NCBI RefSeq assembly: GCF_005490785.1
Contig: NZ_CP027295.1
Coordinates: 2,852,001-2,916,000 of the forward strand
Source of the DNA: Brachybacterium sp. SGAir0954
GTDB lineage: Bacteria > Actinomycetota > Actinomycetes > Actinomycetales > Dermabacteraceae
Direction: 5' to 3'
Length of the DNA stretch: 64,000 nucleotides
In this document: piece by piece, positions 17,130-26,025 of the stretch
Numbering within the stretch: position 1 is the stretch's first letter
How the letters are laid out: each line of letters begins with the position of its first letter
Notes under the pieces: generated by a model
What the model saw: the letters and a program-made list of their open reading frames with translations, nothing else
Database searches by the model: none
Told to the model about the DNA's origin: nothing
Translations under genes and position numbers: made by a program

Positions 17130-18164
17130 ATGACCCCGTCCCCGCTGCTGTCCTCCCTCGGCGTCGACCTCCCCCTCGTCGGGGCACCGATGGCCGGCGG
17201 GCCCGGCTCCCCCGCGCTCGTCGCCGCCCTCGCCGCCGGCGGCGCCCTGCCCATGGTCGCGGGCGGCTACCTCTCCCCCGGGGCCCTCGGGGAGCGCGTC
17301 ACCGCGGCGCGGGCCACCGGTCACGCCTTCGGCGTGAACCTCTTCGTCCCCGGTCCCCCGGACTTCGACCGGGACGCGTTCGCCCGCTACGCGGAGCGCC
17401 TCGCCCCCGAGGCGGAACAGCTGGGCATCAACCTCGACCCCGCGCCGCGCGTGGACGACGACGCCTATCCCGCGAAGCTCGCACTGCTCCTCGGCGACCC
17501 CGTCCCGCTCGTCAGCTTCACCTTCGGCCCGCCCGCGGCGTCCGACGTCGCGGCCCTTCAACGCGCCGGCTCCCGGGTGCTCGTCACCGTGACGACGCCC
17601 GAGGAGGCCCGCGAGGCGGAGGCGCGCGGGGCCGACGGCCTCGTCGTGCAGGGTCCGCGCGCCGGCGGCCACTCGGGCACCTGGGACCCGGGGCGGCGGA
17701 TCGGCGAGGAGGACACCGCCGCCGTGGTGCGCGCCGTCCGCGCGCAGACCCGCCTCCCCCTCGTCGCCGCCGGCGGCGTGGACGGCCCGGCCGCCGTGAC
17801 CACGCTCCGGGAGTCCGGGGCCGAGGCGGTCGCCGTCGGCACCCTGCTGCTGCGCGCCGAGGAGGCCGGGACCTCCGCGACGCACCGCGACGCCCTCGCC
17901 GACCCGCGCTTCACCGCCACCGCCGTCACCCGGGCCTTCACCGGACGACCCGCCCGCGCGCTGCGCACCCCGTTCCTTCAGCGGCACGACGCGGAGGCGC
18001 CCACCGCCTATCCCGCCGTGCACCACCTCACCCGTGCCCTGCGGGCCGAGGCGAGCCGGCGCGGCCTGGCCGAGCTCGTGCACCTCTGGGCCGGCACCGG
18101 GTTCCGTGCGGCACGCGCGGTCTCCGCCCGCACCGTGATCGACGACCTCGCCGGCGACCTCTGA
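17130..18164 (+). CDS. Nitronate monooxygenase-family flavoenzyme
   Basis: A 344-residue TIM-barrel FMN protein of the NMO/2-nitropropane dioxygenase family. Motifs are LVGAPMAGGPGSPALVAALAAGG, DGLVVQGPRAGGHSG (with the catalytic-region His), PLVAAGGVDGPAAV and AEAVAVGTLLLRAEEAG for FMN phosphate. These enzymes oxidise nitronates such as propionate 3-nitronate, using FMN and O2. The ATG at 17130 is preceded by TACCGT ending exactly six bases upstream and no ribosome site, so I infer a leaderless start. The next gene is coupled by TGATG. Codon use here returns to the strong GC3 bias typical of the window. Confidence 0.88.
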   Translation: MTPSPLLSSLGVDLPLVGAPMAGGPGSPALVAALAAGGALPMVAGGYLSPGALGERVTAARATGHAFGVNLFVPGPPDFDRDAFARYAERLAPEAEQLGINLDPAPRVDDDAYPAKLALLLGDPVPLVSFTFGPPAASDVAALQRAGSRVLVTVTTPEEAREAEARGADGLVVQGPRAGGHSGTWDPGRRIGEEDTAAVVRAVRAQTRLPLVAAGGVDGPAAVTTLRESGAEAVAVGTLLLRAEEAGTSATHRDALADPRFTATAVTRAFTGRPARALRTPFLQRHDAEAPTAYPAVHHLTRALRAEASRRGLAELVHLWAGTGFRAARAVSARTVIDDLAGDL

Positions 18165-19033
18165 TGGGGCGCACCCACCCCGTCACGGGCCCCCCGGACG
18201 ACGATCTGCCCCGCACCCCGGACGGCCCGGCCCGGCCCCGCACCGTGCACCTGTCCGAGAGCGGCCTGCCCGCCGTGGTCGAGCGCTCCGACTGGGACGA
18301 GGGGTGGGTGCTGAGGATCGGCGGGATCGAGCAGTCGCACGTGGACCTCGCGGATCCCTCGCGGATCTCCCACGAGTACCTCCGCCGCATCGCCGCAGCC
18401 GTGGACACCGTGCGGCCCCGCGGCGAACCGCTCACGATCGCCCACCTCGGCGGCGGCGCCCTCACCCTCGTGCGCTACGTGCAGGCCACGCGGCCCGACT
18501 CCGAGCAGCTCGTGATCGAGCTCGAGCGCGAGCTCGTGAGCTTCGTCGTCGGCGCGCTGCCCCTGCCCGCGGGCACGCGGCTCGAGGTGGTGGTGGGCGA
18601 TGCGCGCGACCGGCTGCGCGAGATGCCCGGACGCCTCTTCGACGTCGTGGTGCTCGACGTCTTCTCCGGCGAGGCCTCTCCCCCGCACCTCGCCGCCGAG
18701 GAGTTCTACGTCGAGGCGCTCGAGCACCTCGAGGTGGATGGTCTGCTGCTGGTCAACGTCGGCGACGACGCCGGGCAGCACTTCATCGCGGCCCAGGCCG
18801 CGGCGCTCGAGGCGGCGAGCGTCTCCCTCGGCCTGCCGGGCGTGTGGATGCTGACGGCGGCCGCCCTCGTGGAGCGCAGCGACTTCGGCAACTACGTGCT
18901 CCTCGCCGGCGGCGCCCTCGCCGCGGCGGACATCGACGAGCAGTCGCAGCGCTGGTGGGCGGCGGGCCCCCATCCCGCGGCGGTGCTCGATCCGGAGGAG
19001 ACCGCCCGCTTCGTCTGGAGGCGCGGCCGCTGA
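18164..19033 (+). CDS. Spermidine synthase-like methyltransferase-fold protein
   Basis: A 289-residue Rossmann-fold protein of the polyamine-synthase-like group. LTIAHLGGGALTLVRYVQ is motif I, VIELERELVSFV the acidic residue binding the nucleoside, and DARDRLREMPGRLFDVVVLDVFSG motif II. A dedicated polyamine role is unlikely: such actinobacterial proteins are often annotated 'fused MFS/spermidine synthase' or spermidine synthase-like without known product. The ATG shares a base with the nitronate monooxygenase stop (TGATG), so the two are translated together. Substrate unknown. Confidence 0.78.
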   Translation: MGRTHPVTGPPDDDLPRTPDGPARPRTVHLSESGLPAVVERSDWDEGWVLRIGGIEQSHVDLADPSRISHEYLRRIAAAVDTVRPRGEPLTIAHLGGGALTLVRYVQATRPDSEQLVIELERELVSFVVGALPLPAGTRLEVVVGDARDRLREMPGRLFDVVVLDVFSGEASPPHLAAEEFYVEALEHLEVDGLLLVNVGDDAGQHFIAAQAAALEAASVSLGLPGVWMLTAAALVERSDFGNYVLLAGGALAAADIDEQSQRWWAAGPHPAAVLDPEETARFVWRRGR

Positions 19034-19241
19034 TCCCGGCGACCCAGCGCCATGACGCGCTGACGCGCGCGCCGTCGGCGTCTCCTTCCGCTGACGGGAA
19101 GGGGACGCCGACTGCTCGCCGGGCACCGGCCCACGGGGGAGCGAGGGAAGGACCGGGAGACCTCCGCCCCGTCCGCGGCACCCGCTCGTCCGTCGGCCCC
19201 CTTCCCTAGCGTGAGCATCACGCCACGGAAGGAGGCAGCCG

Positions 19242-19580
19242 ATGTCCCCGACGATCCTCGACCGGTCCTCCGGTCGCAGCCCCGCCGAGGTCGAGCGCGA
19301 CCGGATCCTGGAGGGTCTCCTGGAGGCGCGCCCGGCACTCGCCGCGCACATCACCCGCGGCCCGAGCGGCGCGCTGACCATCCCGCTCGCGGGTGGGCGG
19401 CACGTGGAGATCGGCCGCCTGCCCCGCCGGGGCCGCGCCCGCTGGGTGGTCGTCTCCCCCGCGGGCCAGGGGGCGATGGTGCAGGAGCCACGTGGCACCG
19501 CCGCGCTCGTGCGAACGGTGCTGCGCGCCCTCGACAGCGCCGCGGGCGGAGCCGGGCTCCCCGTGCACCGCGCCTGCTAG
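19242..19580 (+). CDS. Conserved-looking hypothetical protein, 112 aa
   Basis: I do not recognise a family. The protein is soluble, Arg/Ala-rich, with an N-terminal helix (SPAEVERDRILEGLLEAR) and a beta-rich middle (GALTIPLAGGRHVEIGRL, ARWVVVSPAGQGAMV). A strong ribosome site (GGAAGGAGG) lies 7 bases before the ATG and codon bias matches neighbours, which supports a real gene. Its TAG stop is also the start of the -10 hexamer for the next gene. Confidence 0.65.
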   Translation: MSPTILDRSSGRSPAEVERDRILEGLLEARPALAAHITRGPSGALTIPLAGGRHVEIGRLPRRGRARWVVVSPAGQGAMVQEPRGTAALVRTVLRALDSAAGGAGLPVHRAC

Positions 19581-19590
19581 CGTCGATCGC

Positions 19591-20004
19591 ATGAGCACGA
19601 CGAGCAGCAGCGACAGCCGGCACCTCAGCGTGGTCGTGGAGCGTCCCTGGAAAGACGTCTACGCCTTCACCGCCGATCCGCGGAACCTGCCGCGCTGGGC
19701 CGCGGGCCTCGCGGGCAGCGATCCGCAGCGGGAGATCGAGCAGTGGTCGATGAGCTCCCCGATGGGCAGAGTGCTCGTGAGCTTCGCGCCCGAGAACCCG
19801 TACGGGGTGCTCGACCACACGGTGACCCTCGAGAGCGGCGAGTCCACGCTGAACCCGATGCGGGTGCTTCCGCTGGGCGAGGAGCGCAGCGAGGTGGTCT
19901 TCACCCTGCGCCGCGGCACGATGGGCGAGGATGAGCTCGCGGCCGACGAGGCCGCGGTCAGCGCGGACCTCGCGACCCTGAAGGGCCTGCTCGAGGAGCG
20001 CTGA
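19591..20004 (+). CDS. SRPBCC/polyketide cyclase-like small protein
   Basis: A 137-residue START-like fold candidate: LSVVVERPWKDVYAFTADPRNLPRWAAGLA is the typical opening of SRPBCC proteins, followed by beta strands SSPMGRVLVSFAPENPYGVLDHTV and a C-terminal helix (AADEAAVSADLATLKGLLEER). These bind hydrophobic ligands; none can be named. TAGCGT (19578-19583) ends seven bases before the ATG and there is no ribosome site, so a leaderless start is inferred, with the promoter embedded in the previous gene's end. Confidence 0.8.
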   Translation: MSTTSSSDSRHLSVVVERPWKDVYAFTADPRNLPRWAAGLAGSDPQREIEQWSMSSPMGRVLVSFAPENPYGVLDHTVTLESGESTLNPMRVLPLGEERSEVVFTLRRGTMGEDELAADEAAVSADLATLKGLLEER

Positions 20005-20035
20005 GCCGCGGCTCGTCCCCGCCGGCGGCGGTCGC

Positions 20036-20233
20036 TCAGTCCCAGCAGGCGGCGCTCTCGTCCATGAGGGCGATCCTCTCGATCACGGCGTCCACGGTGC
20101 GGGCCGTGGCGGTGAGGCGGGTGATGCGCTCGGGAAGGAGCGTGGACCGCCGCCGCAGGTGCGCGAGCAGGATCCCGATCTCGCGGTGGACGAGCACCTG
20201 CAGGAGTCGGGCGATGTCGCCCGTGACGCGCAC
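20036..20233 (-). CDS. Possible small hypothetical protein, 65 aa
   Basis: A GTG-initiated minus-strand frame with balanced composition (DIARLLQVLVHREIGILLAHL) and predicted helices. No ribosome site or homology is recognised. It lies in a 360-base interval that otherwise lacks genes. It could be a fragment of a decayed gene; low confidence. Confidence 0.3.
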   Translation of the reverse strand: MRVTGDIARLLQVLVHREIGILLAHLRRRSTLLPERITRLTATARTVDAVIERIALMDESAACWD

Positions 20234-20364
20234 GCCCGGCGGCGGGACCGGCCGCTCAGGCGCGGCGGCTCGGTTCGTCCGTCAGGGCGCGCACGGAGGT
20301 GGTGGACGGCGCTCCCGCACGGCTCCGCGACGGGCCTTCGGTGCGCTGGGGACCGCGACGGCGG

Positions 20365-20964
20365 TCAGGCGGTCTTCCGCGCGAGCGTCGTGATGACGTG
20401 CCAGTGCTTCTTGTCCGCCTGGAAGCGGCCGTCCTCGTCGCGGATCGAGCGATCCAGGACCTGGAAGCCGCGGAACATCGCGTCGATCTGCGGGGCGTCG
20501 AGAGCGGCGATGTCGTCCCGCTCGGCCCACGAGTCGTTCCGGCCGATGACGTCGACGGCCATCACGCCGCCGCGGGGCAGCGCGGAGACCAGTCGGGGCC
20601 AGGTCCGGGTGAGTCCCTCCTCGCCGAGCAGGGAGAGGGTGTAGGTCGAGTAGACGATCCGCGCGGGCGGGAACTCGAGCACCGAGGTGACGTCCGTGTG
20701 GTGGAAGCGCACGGTGCCGCTCATCCGCTGGTTCTCGACGAGCCGGGCGGCGAGGGTGTCGTCCGCATCGTAGGCGTGCACGGTCCAGCCGCGGCGGGCG
20801 AACTGGAGGGAGTCGGCGCCGGCGCCGGCGCCGATGTCCAGCACGGTGCCGGGGCGGCGCGCGCCACCGGCGGCGGTGATCGCGCGGTCCACCAGGCGGC
20901 GCGCGGGTCGCCCGGCGGCGCTCGCGTTCAGCGCCCCCCAATCCACCGTCTGGGCTGTGTCCAT
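20365..20964 (-). CDS. Class I SAM-dependent methyltransferase
   Basis: A 199-residue methyltransferase: GTVLDIGAGAGADSLQFARRG is motif I, VHAYDADDTLA the acidic loop, and IVYSTYTLSLLGEE, RGGVMAVDVIGRND complete the fold. The C-terminal part (KKHWHVITTLARKT) is typical of the TehB-like/UbiE-like group. Substrate unknown. The ATG has CAGAGT ending seven bases upstream on the minus strand and no ribosome site. It is divergent from the MshA-like gene across 268 bases that hold a compound inverted repeat. Confidence 0.85.
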   Translation of the reverse strand: MDTAQTVDWGALNASAAGRPARRLVDRAITAAGGARRPGTVLDIGAGAGADSLQFARRGWTVHAYDADDTLAARLVENQRMSGTVRFHHTDVTSVLEFPPARIVYSTYTLSLLGEEGLTRTWPRLVSALPRGGVMAVDVIGRNDSWAERDDIAALDAPQIDAMFRGFQVLDRSIRDEDGRFQADKKHWHVITTLARKTA

Positions 20965-20991
20965 GCCCACGACTCTGGACCCTTGTCGGGG

Positions 20992-21046
20992 CGTGTTCAA
21001 CTTCTCGTGACCCAGGCCGCCCCGGTTTTCGTCACGGGCGAACACG
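20992..21046. other. Nested inverted repeat in the divergent intergenic region
   Basis: Outer arms CGTGTTC (20992-20998) and GAACACG (21040-21046) are a perfect 7-base match. Inner arms CGTGAC (21006-21011) and GTCACG (21031-21036) are a perfect 6-base match. This could be a double operator or a cruciform/RNA element; no regulator is known. Confidence 0.5.
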
Positions 21047-21232
21047 GGTGCCGGCGGGGAATAGACGGGACCCCCGGGGAGTATGGGTTCGGGACCTCCG
21101 GACGAGGACCGCGCCGGGACCCTCGCCGCGGTCGCGGACCCCGCCCGGCAGCGCACCGGGGACGTCTCCCGGCACCGGCAGGGGCCGAGTGCCGGCACGG
21201 CACCGACCGTGCTCCCACCTAGGATGGCTCCC

Positions 21233-22471
21233 ATGCCGGAGACCACCTCGCGAAGCGGCGCTCCCCTGAGGATCGCCGCGATCTCGCTGCACACCTCCCC
21301 GCTCGAGGACCCGGGCGGGGACGACGCCGGCGGCATGAACGTCGTGGTGCTCGAACTGTCCCTCGCCCTCGCCCGGGCGGGCCACACCGTCGAGCTCATC
21401 ACGCGCCGCGCCGCGCCGGACGCCCCGGACGTGGTCGACGTCGCCCCGGGGGTGCGCCTGCACCACCTCGACGCGGGCCCGCCCGCGACGCTCGCGAAGA
21501 GCGCGATGGAGCAGGCGATCGCCCCGTTCCGCAAGCACCTCGGCGGCCTGCTCGCCGAGCTCGACGTGGACCTCGTCCACTCCCACCACTGGTTCAGCGG
21601 CGTCGCCGCCCTGCCCGTGGCGCGCGAGCTCGGGGTCCCGCACCTGCAGTCCTTCCATTCGGTCGCGGCCCCGGAGGGCTCCGGCTCGCTCGACGCGGGC
21701 GAGCCCGCGGAGTCGCCCGGCCGGATCCCCGGCGAGGCTGCCGTCGCGGAGGGCTCCGACCTCGTGGTCGCGGTCTCCGAGGCGGAGGCCTGCACCGTCG
21801 CCGAGCGCTACGGCGTGCCCGGGGAGCGCATCACGATCGTCCGCCCCGGCGTGGACGTCGAGCGCTTCCGCCCCTCCCCGGAGGATCCCGAGGAGCGCCG
21901 CCGGCGCCCCACGCTCCTGTTCACGGCACGCCTGCAGCCGCTCAAGGCCCCCGATCTCGCCCTCGAGGTGCTCGCGCACCTCGACCCCGCGATCGGGGCC
22001 CGGCTCGTGCTCGCGGGCGGCGTCTCCCAGGACTTCGCCCCGTACCTCCAGCAGCTCCGCGACCGGGCCCGTGAGCTCGGTGTCCAGGACCGGGTCGAGT
22101 TCGCCGGATCGATGGGCCGGGAGCAGCTCGCCGCGGCCATGCGCGGGGCCGGCGTGCTGCTGCTCACGAGCTGGTCGGAGACCTTCGGCCTCGTCGCGCT
22201 CGAGGCGCAGGCGAGCGGCACCCCCGTCGTGGCCTGGCGCTGCGCGGGCGGCGTGAAGGAGGCGGTGGGACCGGGCGGCGTGGTGCTCGGCAGCCGTGAC
22301 CCGGACGTCTGGGCGGAGGCCGTGGAGGCGATGCTCGGCGACCCCGCACGCTTCGCGGAGGCCGTCACCGCCTCTCGCGAGTTCGCGACGACCCGCACCT
22401 GGGAGGCCTCCGGGGAGGCCCTCGCCGCGCTGTACCGCGAGCAGCTCGCACGCTCGGAGGCCCGGCGATGA
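21233..22471 (+). CDS. mshA: MshA-like GT4 glycosyltransferase (mycothiol biosynthesis candidate)
   Basis: A 412-residue GT-B enzyme. The opening ISLHTSPL followed by GGDDAGGMNVVVLELS is the hallmark of MshA, which joins UDP-GlcNAc to inositol 3-phosphate, the first step to mycothiol. Also present are DLVHSHHWFSG, VVAVSEAEACTVAERYGVP, VRPGVDVERFRPS, LLFTARLQPLKAPDLALEVL, and the E-x7-E motif in SETFGLVALEAQASG. TAGGAT ends seven bases before the ATG (leaderless). The next gene, a PIG-L deacetylase, overlaps by ATGA; MshB, the second mycothiol enzyme, is of that family. A sucrose-phosphate synthase-like relative is the alternative. Confidence 0.72.
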   Translation: MPETTSRSGAPLRIAAISLHTSPLEDPGGDDAGGMNVVVLELSLALARAGHTVELITRRAAPDAPDVVDVAPGVRLHHLDAGPPATLAKSAMEQAIAPFRKHLGGLLAELDVDLVHSHHWFSGVAALPVARELGVPHLQSFHSVAAPEGSGSLDAGEPAESPGRIPGEAAVAEGSDLVVAVSEAEACTVAERYGVPGERITIVRPGVDVERFRPSPEDPEERRRRPTLLFTARLQPLKAPDLALEVLAHLDPAIGARLVLAGGVSQDFAPYLQQLRDRARELGVQDRVEFAGSMGREQLAAAMRGAGVLLLTSWSETFGLVALEAQASGTPVVAWRCAGGVKEAVGPGGVVLGSRDPDVWAEAVEAMLGDPARFAEAVTASREFATTRTWEASGEALAALYREQLARSEARR

Positions 22472-23241
22472 CCCCCTCCCCGCAGGACCCGTGGGCGCTG
22501 CTCGACGCCGCCCGCCGGGTGCTCGTCGTCCACGCCCATCCGGACGACGAGACCCTCTCCACCGGCCCGCTCATCGCAGATCTCACCGCGCGCGGTGTGC
22601 ACGTCGAGCTCGTCACCGCGACCCGCGGCGAGGAGGGCGAGGTGGTCCCCGGTGCGATCGCGGAGGACGACGACCGCCCGCTCGACGAGGTCCGCGCCGC
22701 GGAGATCGACGGGGCGACCCGCGCACTCGGCCTCGCGGCCCGGCACCTCCTGGGGACGGCGCCGGCCCTCGCCGCGGGCGCCGCCCCACGCCGCTACCGC
22801 GACTCGGGCATGCAGTGGATCCGTGAGGGGCTCGCCGGCCCCTCGGACACCGCCGGGGAGGACAGTCTCACCCGTCGGCCCCTCGAGACGGAGGTCGCGG
22901 ACCTCCTCGCGCTGATCGCCTCCACCGGCCCCGACCTGATCGTCAGCTACGACGACGAGGGCACCTACGGCCATCCCGACCACGTGCGCACCCACCACCT
23001 GGCGCGCGCGGCGAGCGCGGAGAGCTCCGTCCCGATGCTCGAGATCTCCGAGCACGGCGCGGTGCGGGAGCTGCCGGGCACCGCCGCGGCGGTGACGGCG
23101 GCGCTGCGCTGCTACCGCACCCAGCTCACGGTCGTCTCGGCCGACGACGCGGGGGTGCTCGTGCGCCACGTGGGCGGACAGGACCAGCTCGTGCCCTTCT
23201 CCGCCGGGCTCCGCACCGCGACGACCGACGCCCGGCCCTGA
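22468..23241 (+). CDS. PIG-L family deacetylase, MshB-like candidate
   Basis: A 257-residue LmbE/PIG-L protein. Zinc ligands are in VLVVHAHPDDETLSTGPLI (HPDD) and GTYGHPDHVRTHHLARA (HPDH). The substrate loop TATRGEEGEV and the distal YRTQLTVV are typical. MshB deacetylates GlcNAc-inositol; Mca cleaves mycothiol conjugates. Coupling to the MshA-like gene (ATGA overlap) favours MshB, but sequence alone cannot separate the two or a different sugar deacetylase. Cytoplasmic; no signal peptide. Confidence 0.82.
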   Translation: MTPSPQDPWALLDAARRVLVVHAHPDDETLSTGPLIADLTARGVHVELVTATRGEEGEVVPGAIAEDDDRPLDEVRAAEIDGATRALGLAARHLLGTAPALAAGAAPRRYRDSGMQWIREGLAGPSDTAGEDSLTRRPLETEVADLLALIASTGPDLIVSYDDEGTYGHPDHVRTHHLARAASAESSVPMLEISEHGAVRELPGTAAAVTAALRCYRTQLTVVSADDAGVLVRHVGGQDQLVPFSAGLRTATTDARP

Positions 23242-23269
23242 GCCCGGGGCAGGGGCGGGGCGGTGACGC

Positions 23270-23995
23270 TCAGAGGGTGACGTCGAGCAGGGTCGGCAGG
23301 TGGTCGGAGGCCCCGGCCAGCCGCTCCCGGCTCACGCGCTCCGTGGCGTGCACCGACCGCGCCGCCCGGACCCGCACCCCCGGCGAGGCGAGGACCGCGT
23401 CGATCCGGCGCTGCGGCCGGCGCGCCGGGAAGGTCCACTCGCCCTGGTCGGCGGGATCGTCGCACAGCGGAGCGAGCAGCGTGCGGGCGGTGCCGTCGGC
23501 CGTCTCGTTGAGGTCCCCTCCGAGGATCACCGGCGACCCGGCGCCGCGCACGAGCGCGGCGAGGTGCTCGGCGTGGGCACGGCGGTTGTCCTCCTGCAGG
23601 GCGAGGTGCGTCGCGGCGACGACGACCGAGCGGCCGTCCCCCTCCGGGACGGAGAGCCGCACCGCGGCGACGCCCCGCGGGTAGGTCGAGTTCAGGTCCG
23701 AGACCCTCTGGGAGACCCCGTGCGCCCCGCGGCGGACCACCTGCGCGGCGACCGCATCGGTCCCGAGCACGGCGAGGCCGCGGCCGCGGGCCCCGCCGCC
23801 CACGAGCACGCGCCGGTCCAGCCGCCGGGACAACCAATCGAGCCGTGCGCGCGGCAGCACGAAGCGCGGCGCCTCCTGGACGAGCAGGACGTCCGGGGCG
23901 AGGTCCTCGACGGTGTCGATGATCGCGGGGAGGTCGCCGCGCAGCTCCCACAGGTTCCAGGAGAGGATCCGCAGGTCCCAGACGGCGCCGCTCAT
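23270..23995 (-). CDS. Endonuclease/exonuclease/phosphatase family protein
   Basis: A 241-residue EEP-fold hydrolase. Motifs in order are LSWNLWELRGD, DVLLVQEA (metal Glu), VVAATHLAL, VILGGDLNETADG (catalytic Asp/Asn) and the terminal SDHLPTL (catalytic His). Members cleave phosphodiesters in nucleic acids or lipids; the substrate is not predictable. Its start overlaps the stop of the ADP-ribosylglycohydrolase gene (ATGA), so both are in one operon. Both could process nucleotides or nucleic-acid modifications; this is speculation. Confidence 0.83.
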   Translation of the reverse strand: MSGAVWDLRILSWNLWELRGDLPAIIDTVEDLAPDVLLVQEAPRFVLPRARLDWLSRRLDRRVLVGGGARGRGLAVLGTDAVAAQVVRRGAHGVSQRVSDLNSTYPRGVAAVRLSVPEGDGRSVVVAATHLALQEDNRRAHAEHLAALVRGAGSPVILGGDLNETADGTARTLLAPLCDDPADQGEWTFPARRPQRRIDAVLASPGVRVRAARSVHATERVSRERLAGASDHLPTLLDVTL

Positions 23996-25029
23996 GCGGA
24001 CCGCTCCCGCCCCTCGCCGGCGCCCCCGACCGGACCGATCACGCGGTCGGTGAGGCTGACCAGCTCGTCGAGCTCGTAGCCGGGCCAGCCGAAGAGCATG
24101 CGCCGCCACTCGGGCGGCACGGACTTCACGCCGAGGGCGGCGCCGGCGAGGGCGCCCGCGATGCACGCGACGGTGTCGGTGTCGTAGCCGGCGCGCGCCG
24201 CGGAGTCGAGCACGCGGCGCAGCATGTCGCGGCGGGCGAAGCGGTCCTCGGGGATCGGCCCGGCGCCGTGGACGGCGGCGAGCGCCGCCTGGAAGGCGTG
24301 GACGACCCAGCCGTTGCGCCGGAAGTCCTCCGGCGCGGCGCCCTCCGCCTCGTCGATGCGGCTGCTCCACAGGGCGCGACGGTCCTCGTCGAGCCGCTCG
24401 AGGCCGCGCCGCACGTCGATCTCCCCGGTCAGCACCGCATGGCGCACGGCGAGGCCCCAGAGCATGCACGCCTCGACCGTGTCGGGGTGGACGTGGGTGA
24501 GCGTGCACACGGCCTCGATGCCGGCGACGGCGTCGTCCTCGGAGGTGAGGAGGTACGGGAGCACGGCGGCGTGGGTGCGCATGAGCGAGCCGTTGCCGGC
24601 GTTGCGGGGCGTCGCCGCGTGGGCCGCCTCCGCGGCGCGGCGGAGGTCCGCGGCGCGCGGGGCGAAGTGACCGTCCTCACGGGCGTTGTCCGCCGCGCGG
24701 CGCATGACGGAGGAGGTGAGGGTGCCGATGTCCGGGGTGCCGAGGGACCACGAGTACCACTCGCGGGCGATCTGGTCCTGCGCGGAGTCGACGCGGAGGT
24801 CGTGCAGACCCGGGGACGTCGCCGCCGCCTCGAGCACGACGATCGCCATCGAGGTGTCGTCGGTCCACTCGCCGGGCTGCCAGTCGAGGATGCCGCCGCC
24901 CACCATGTCGACGTCGTCGGAGGCGGCCACCGGGGCCTGGAACTCGTAGGGTGCGCCGAGGGCGTCCCCCGTCGCCGCGGCGACCACGGCACCGAGCGCT
25001 CGCTGCCTCTGCGCAGGCGTCAGCCCCAT
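23992..25029 (-). CDS. ADP-ribosylglycohydrolase family protein
   Basis: A 345-residue protein of the DraG/ARH family. Dimetal-binding motifs are GDALGAPYEF, EWTDDTSMAIVVL, and GYDTDTVACIAGALAGAALG. NAGNGSLMRTH is the conserved middle motif. These enzymes remove ADP-ribose from proteins or nucleic acids. AGGAAGG lies 8 bases before the chosen ATG at 25029; an in-frame ATG 13 codons upstream is less well supported. Downstream it is coupled to the EEP gene. Target unknown. Confidence 0.87.
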   Translation of the reverse strand: MGLTPAQRQRALGAVVAAATGDALGAPYEFQAPVAASDDVDMVGGGILDWQPGEWTDDTSMAIVVLEAAATSPGLHDLRVDSAQDQIAREWYSWSLGTPDIGTLTSSVMRRAADNAREDGHFAPRAADLRRAAEAAHAATPRNAGNGSLMRTHAAVLPYLLTSEDDAVAGIEAVCTLTHVHPDTVEACMLWGLAVRHAVLTGEIDVRRGLERLDEDRRALWSSRIDEAEGAAPEDFRRNGWVVHAFQAALAAVHGAGPIPEDRFARRDMLRRVLDSAARAGYDTDTVACIAGALAGAALGVKSVPPEWRRMLFGWPGYELDELVSLTDRVIGPVGGAGEGRERSA

Positions 25030-25131
25030 GCCCTCGACCTTCCTGCCGTCCGACGTCACAGGGGGCATCGTCGCACATCGGATCGGGGCCACCCTGATCC
25101 CGGTACCCTGGTGGGGACCAGAAGGAGCTCC

Positions 25132-25974
25132 ATGACCGAGACCCCGGGGACCTCCCCCCGCGTGGAGGGCACCGCCGATTCCTGCGCCGCGACGCCGCAG
25201 GATCCGCACACGGCCCACGACCCGCACGACCACTCCGACCACGACCATCCGCCGACGGGAGCGGACCTCGTCCGGGACCTCGTGCGCGGGCTCTCGGTCG
25301 TCGCGCTGCTGATCCCCGTCGTGATCGTCGTCCTGCTGCTCACGATCCTGCCGATGGCGCCCTCGACCCCGCTGCCGCTCGTGCTGGGTCTCGCGCTCGG
25401 CGCCGCGCACCTGCTCTCCCTCGTGGTGACGAGCCTGTTCGTGAGCCGCACGCGCCGTCAGCTGGCCGTGAACCCGGGACTGCTCGCCGTGCGCAGCGCG
25501 GTCGACGAGCTGCTGCGCGTGGCCGCCGTGCTGCTGGGCCTGCTGCTGTGGCCCGGGGAGCTGCGCGGTGAGCTCGGCGTGTGGATCGGCGCGGGCGCCG
25601 CGATCGTCTGGCTCGTGCTGGCCACCACGCAGACCGTCTCCACCCGGCGCCGGATCGCCAGCCCCTCGCAGTGGGCGGAGGACGCCGTGGCGACCCTCCT
25701 GCACCATCGTGTGGGCGCCCGCTCCACGGTCGTCATGCGCCTGCTCGACGTCATCGGCACCGCCTGCTTCCAGGTGGGGGCGACGGTGCTGGTCATCCTC
25801 TCCCCCGTGCTCGTGATCGGCACGGCCGTGCTCTCGATCGGCTCCGGCCTCTCGACGCTCGTGCTCCAGCGCCGCCCGCCGGCGGAGCGCGCCGGCACCG
25901 CCTGGGCGTACGTCCCGCTCGGCGTGGGTGTGCTCACCCTGCTGCTCGCCGTCCTCGGCCTCGCCACCGCCTGA
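25132..25974 (+). CDS. Integral membrane protein, 280 aa, function unknown
   Basis: The N-terminal ~45 residues are hydrophilic with a His/Asp-rich run (HTAHDPHDHSDHDHPP) that may bind metal. Then about six hydrophobic segments follow (for example GLSVVALLIPVVIVVLLLTI, LLRVAAVLLGLLLWPG, VGATVLVILSPVLVIGTAV, and a last one near residues 258-278). The segments fit a DUF-type actinobacterial membrane protein; no transport motif is seen. The ATG has AGAAGGAG upstream and a TACCCT box before that. Followed by the M13 peptidase gene. Confidence 0.7.
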   Translation: MTETPGTSPRVEGTADSCAATPQDPHTAHDPHDHSDHDHPPTGADLVRDLVRGLSVVALLIPVVIVVLLLTILPMAPSTPLPLVLGLALGAAHLLSLVVTSLFVSRTRRQLAVNPGLLAVRSAVDELLRVAAVLLGLLLWPGELRGELGVWIGAGAAIVWLVLATTQTVSTRRRIASPSQWAEDAVATLLHHRVGARSTVVMRLLDVIGTACFQVGATVLVILSPVLVIGTAVLSIGSGLSTLVLQRRPPAERAGTAWAYVPLGVGVLTLLLAVLGLATA

Positions 25975-26025
25975 CCCACGCCCGACCACCGCCCTCGCCC
26001 GCTGACCGTCAGAAAGGTCGCCCTC

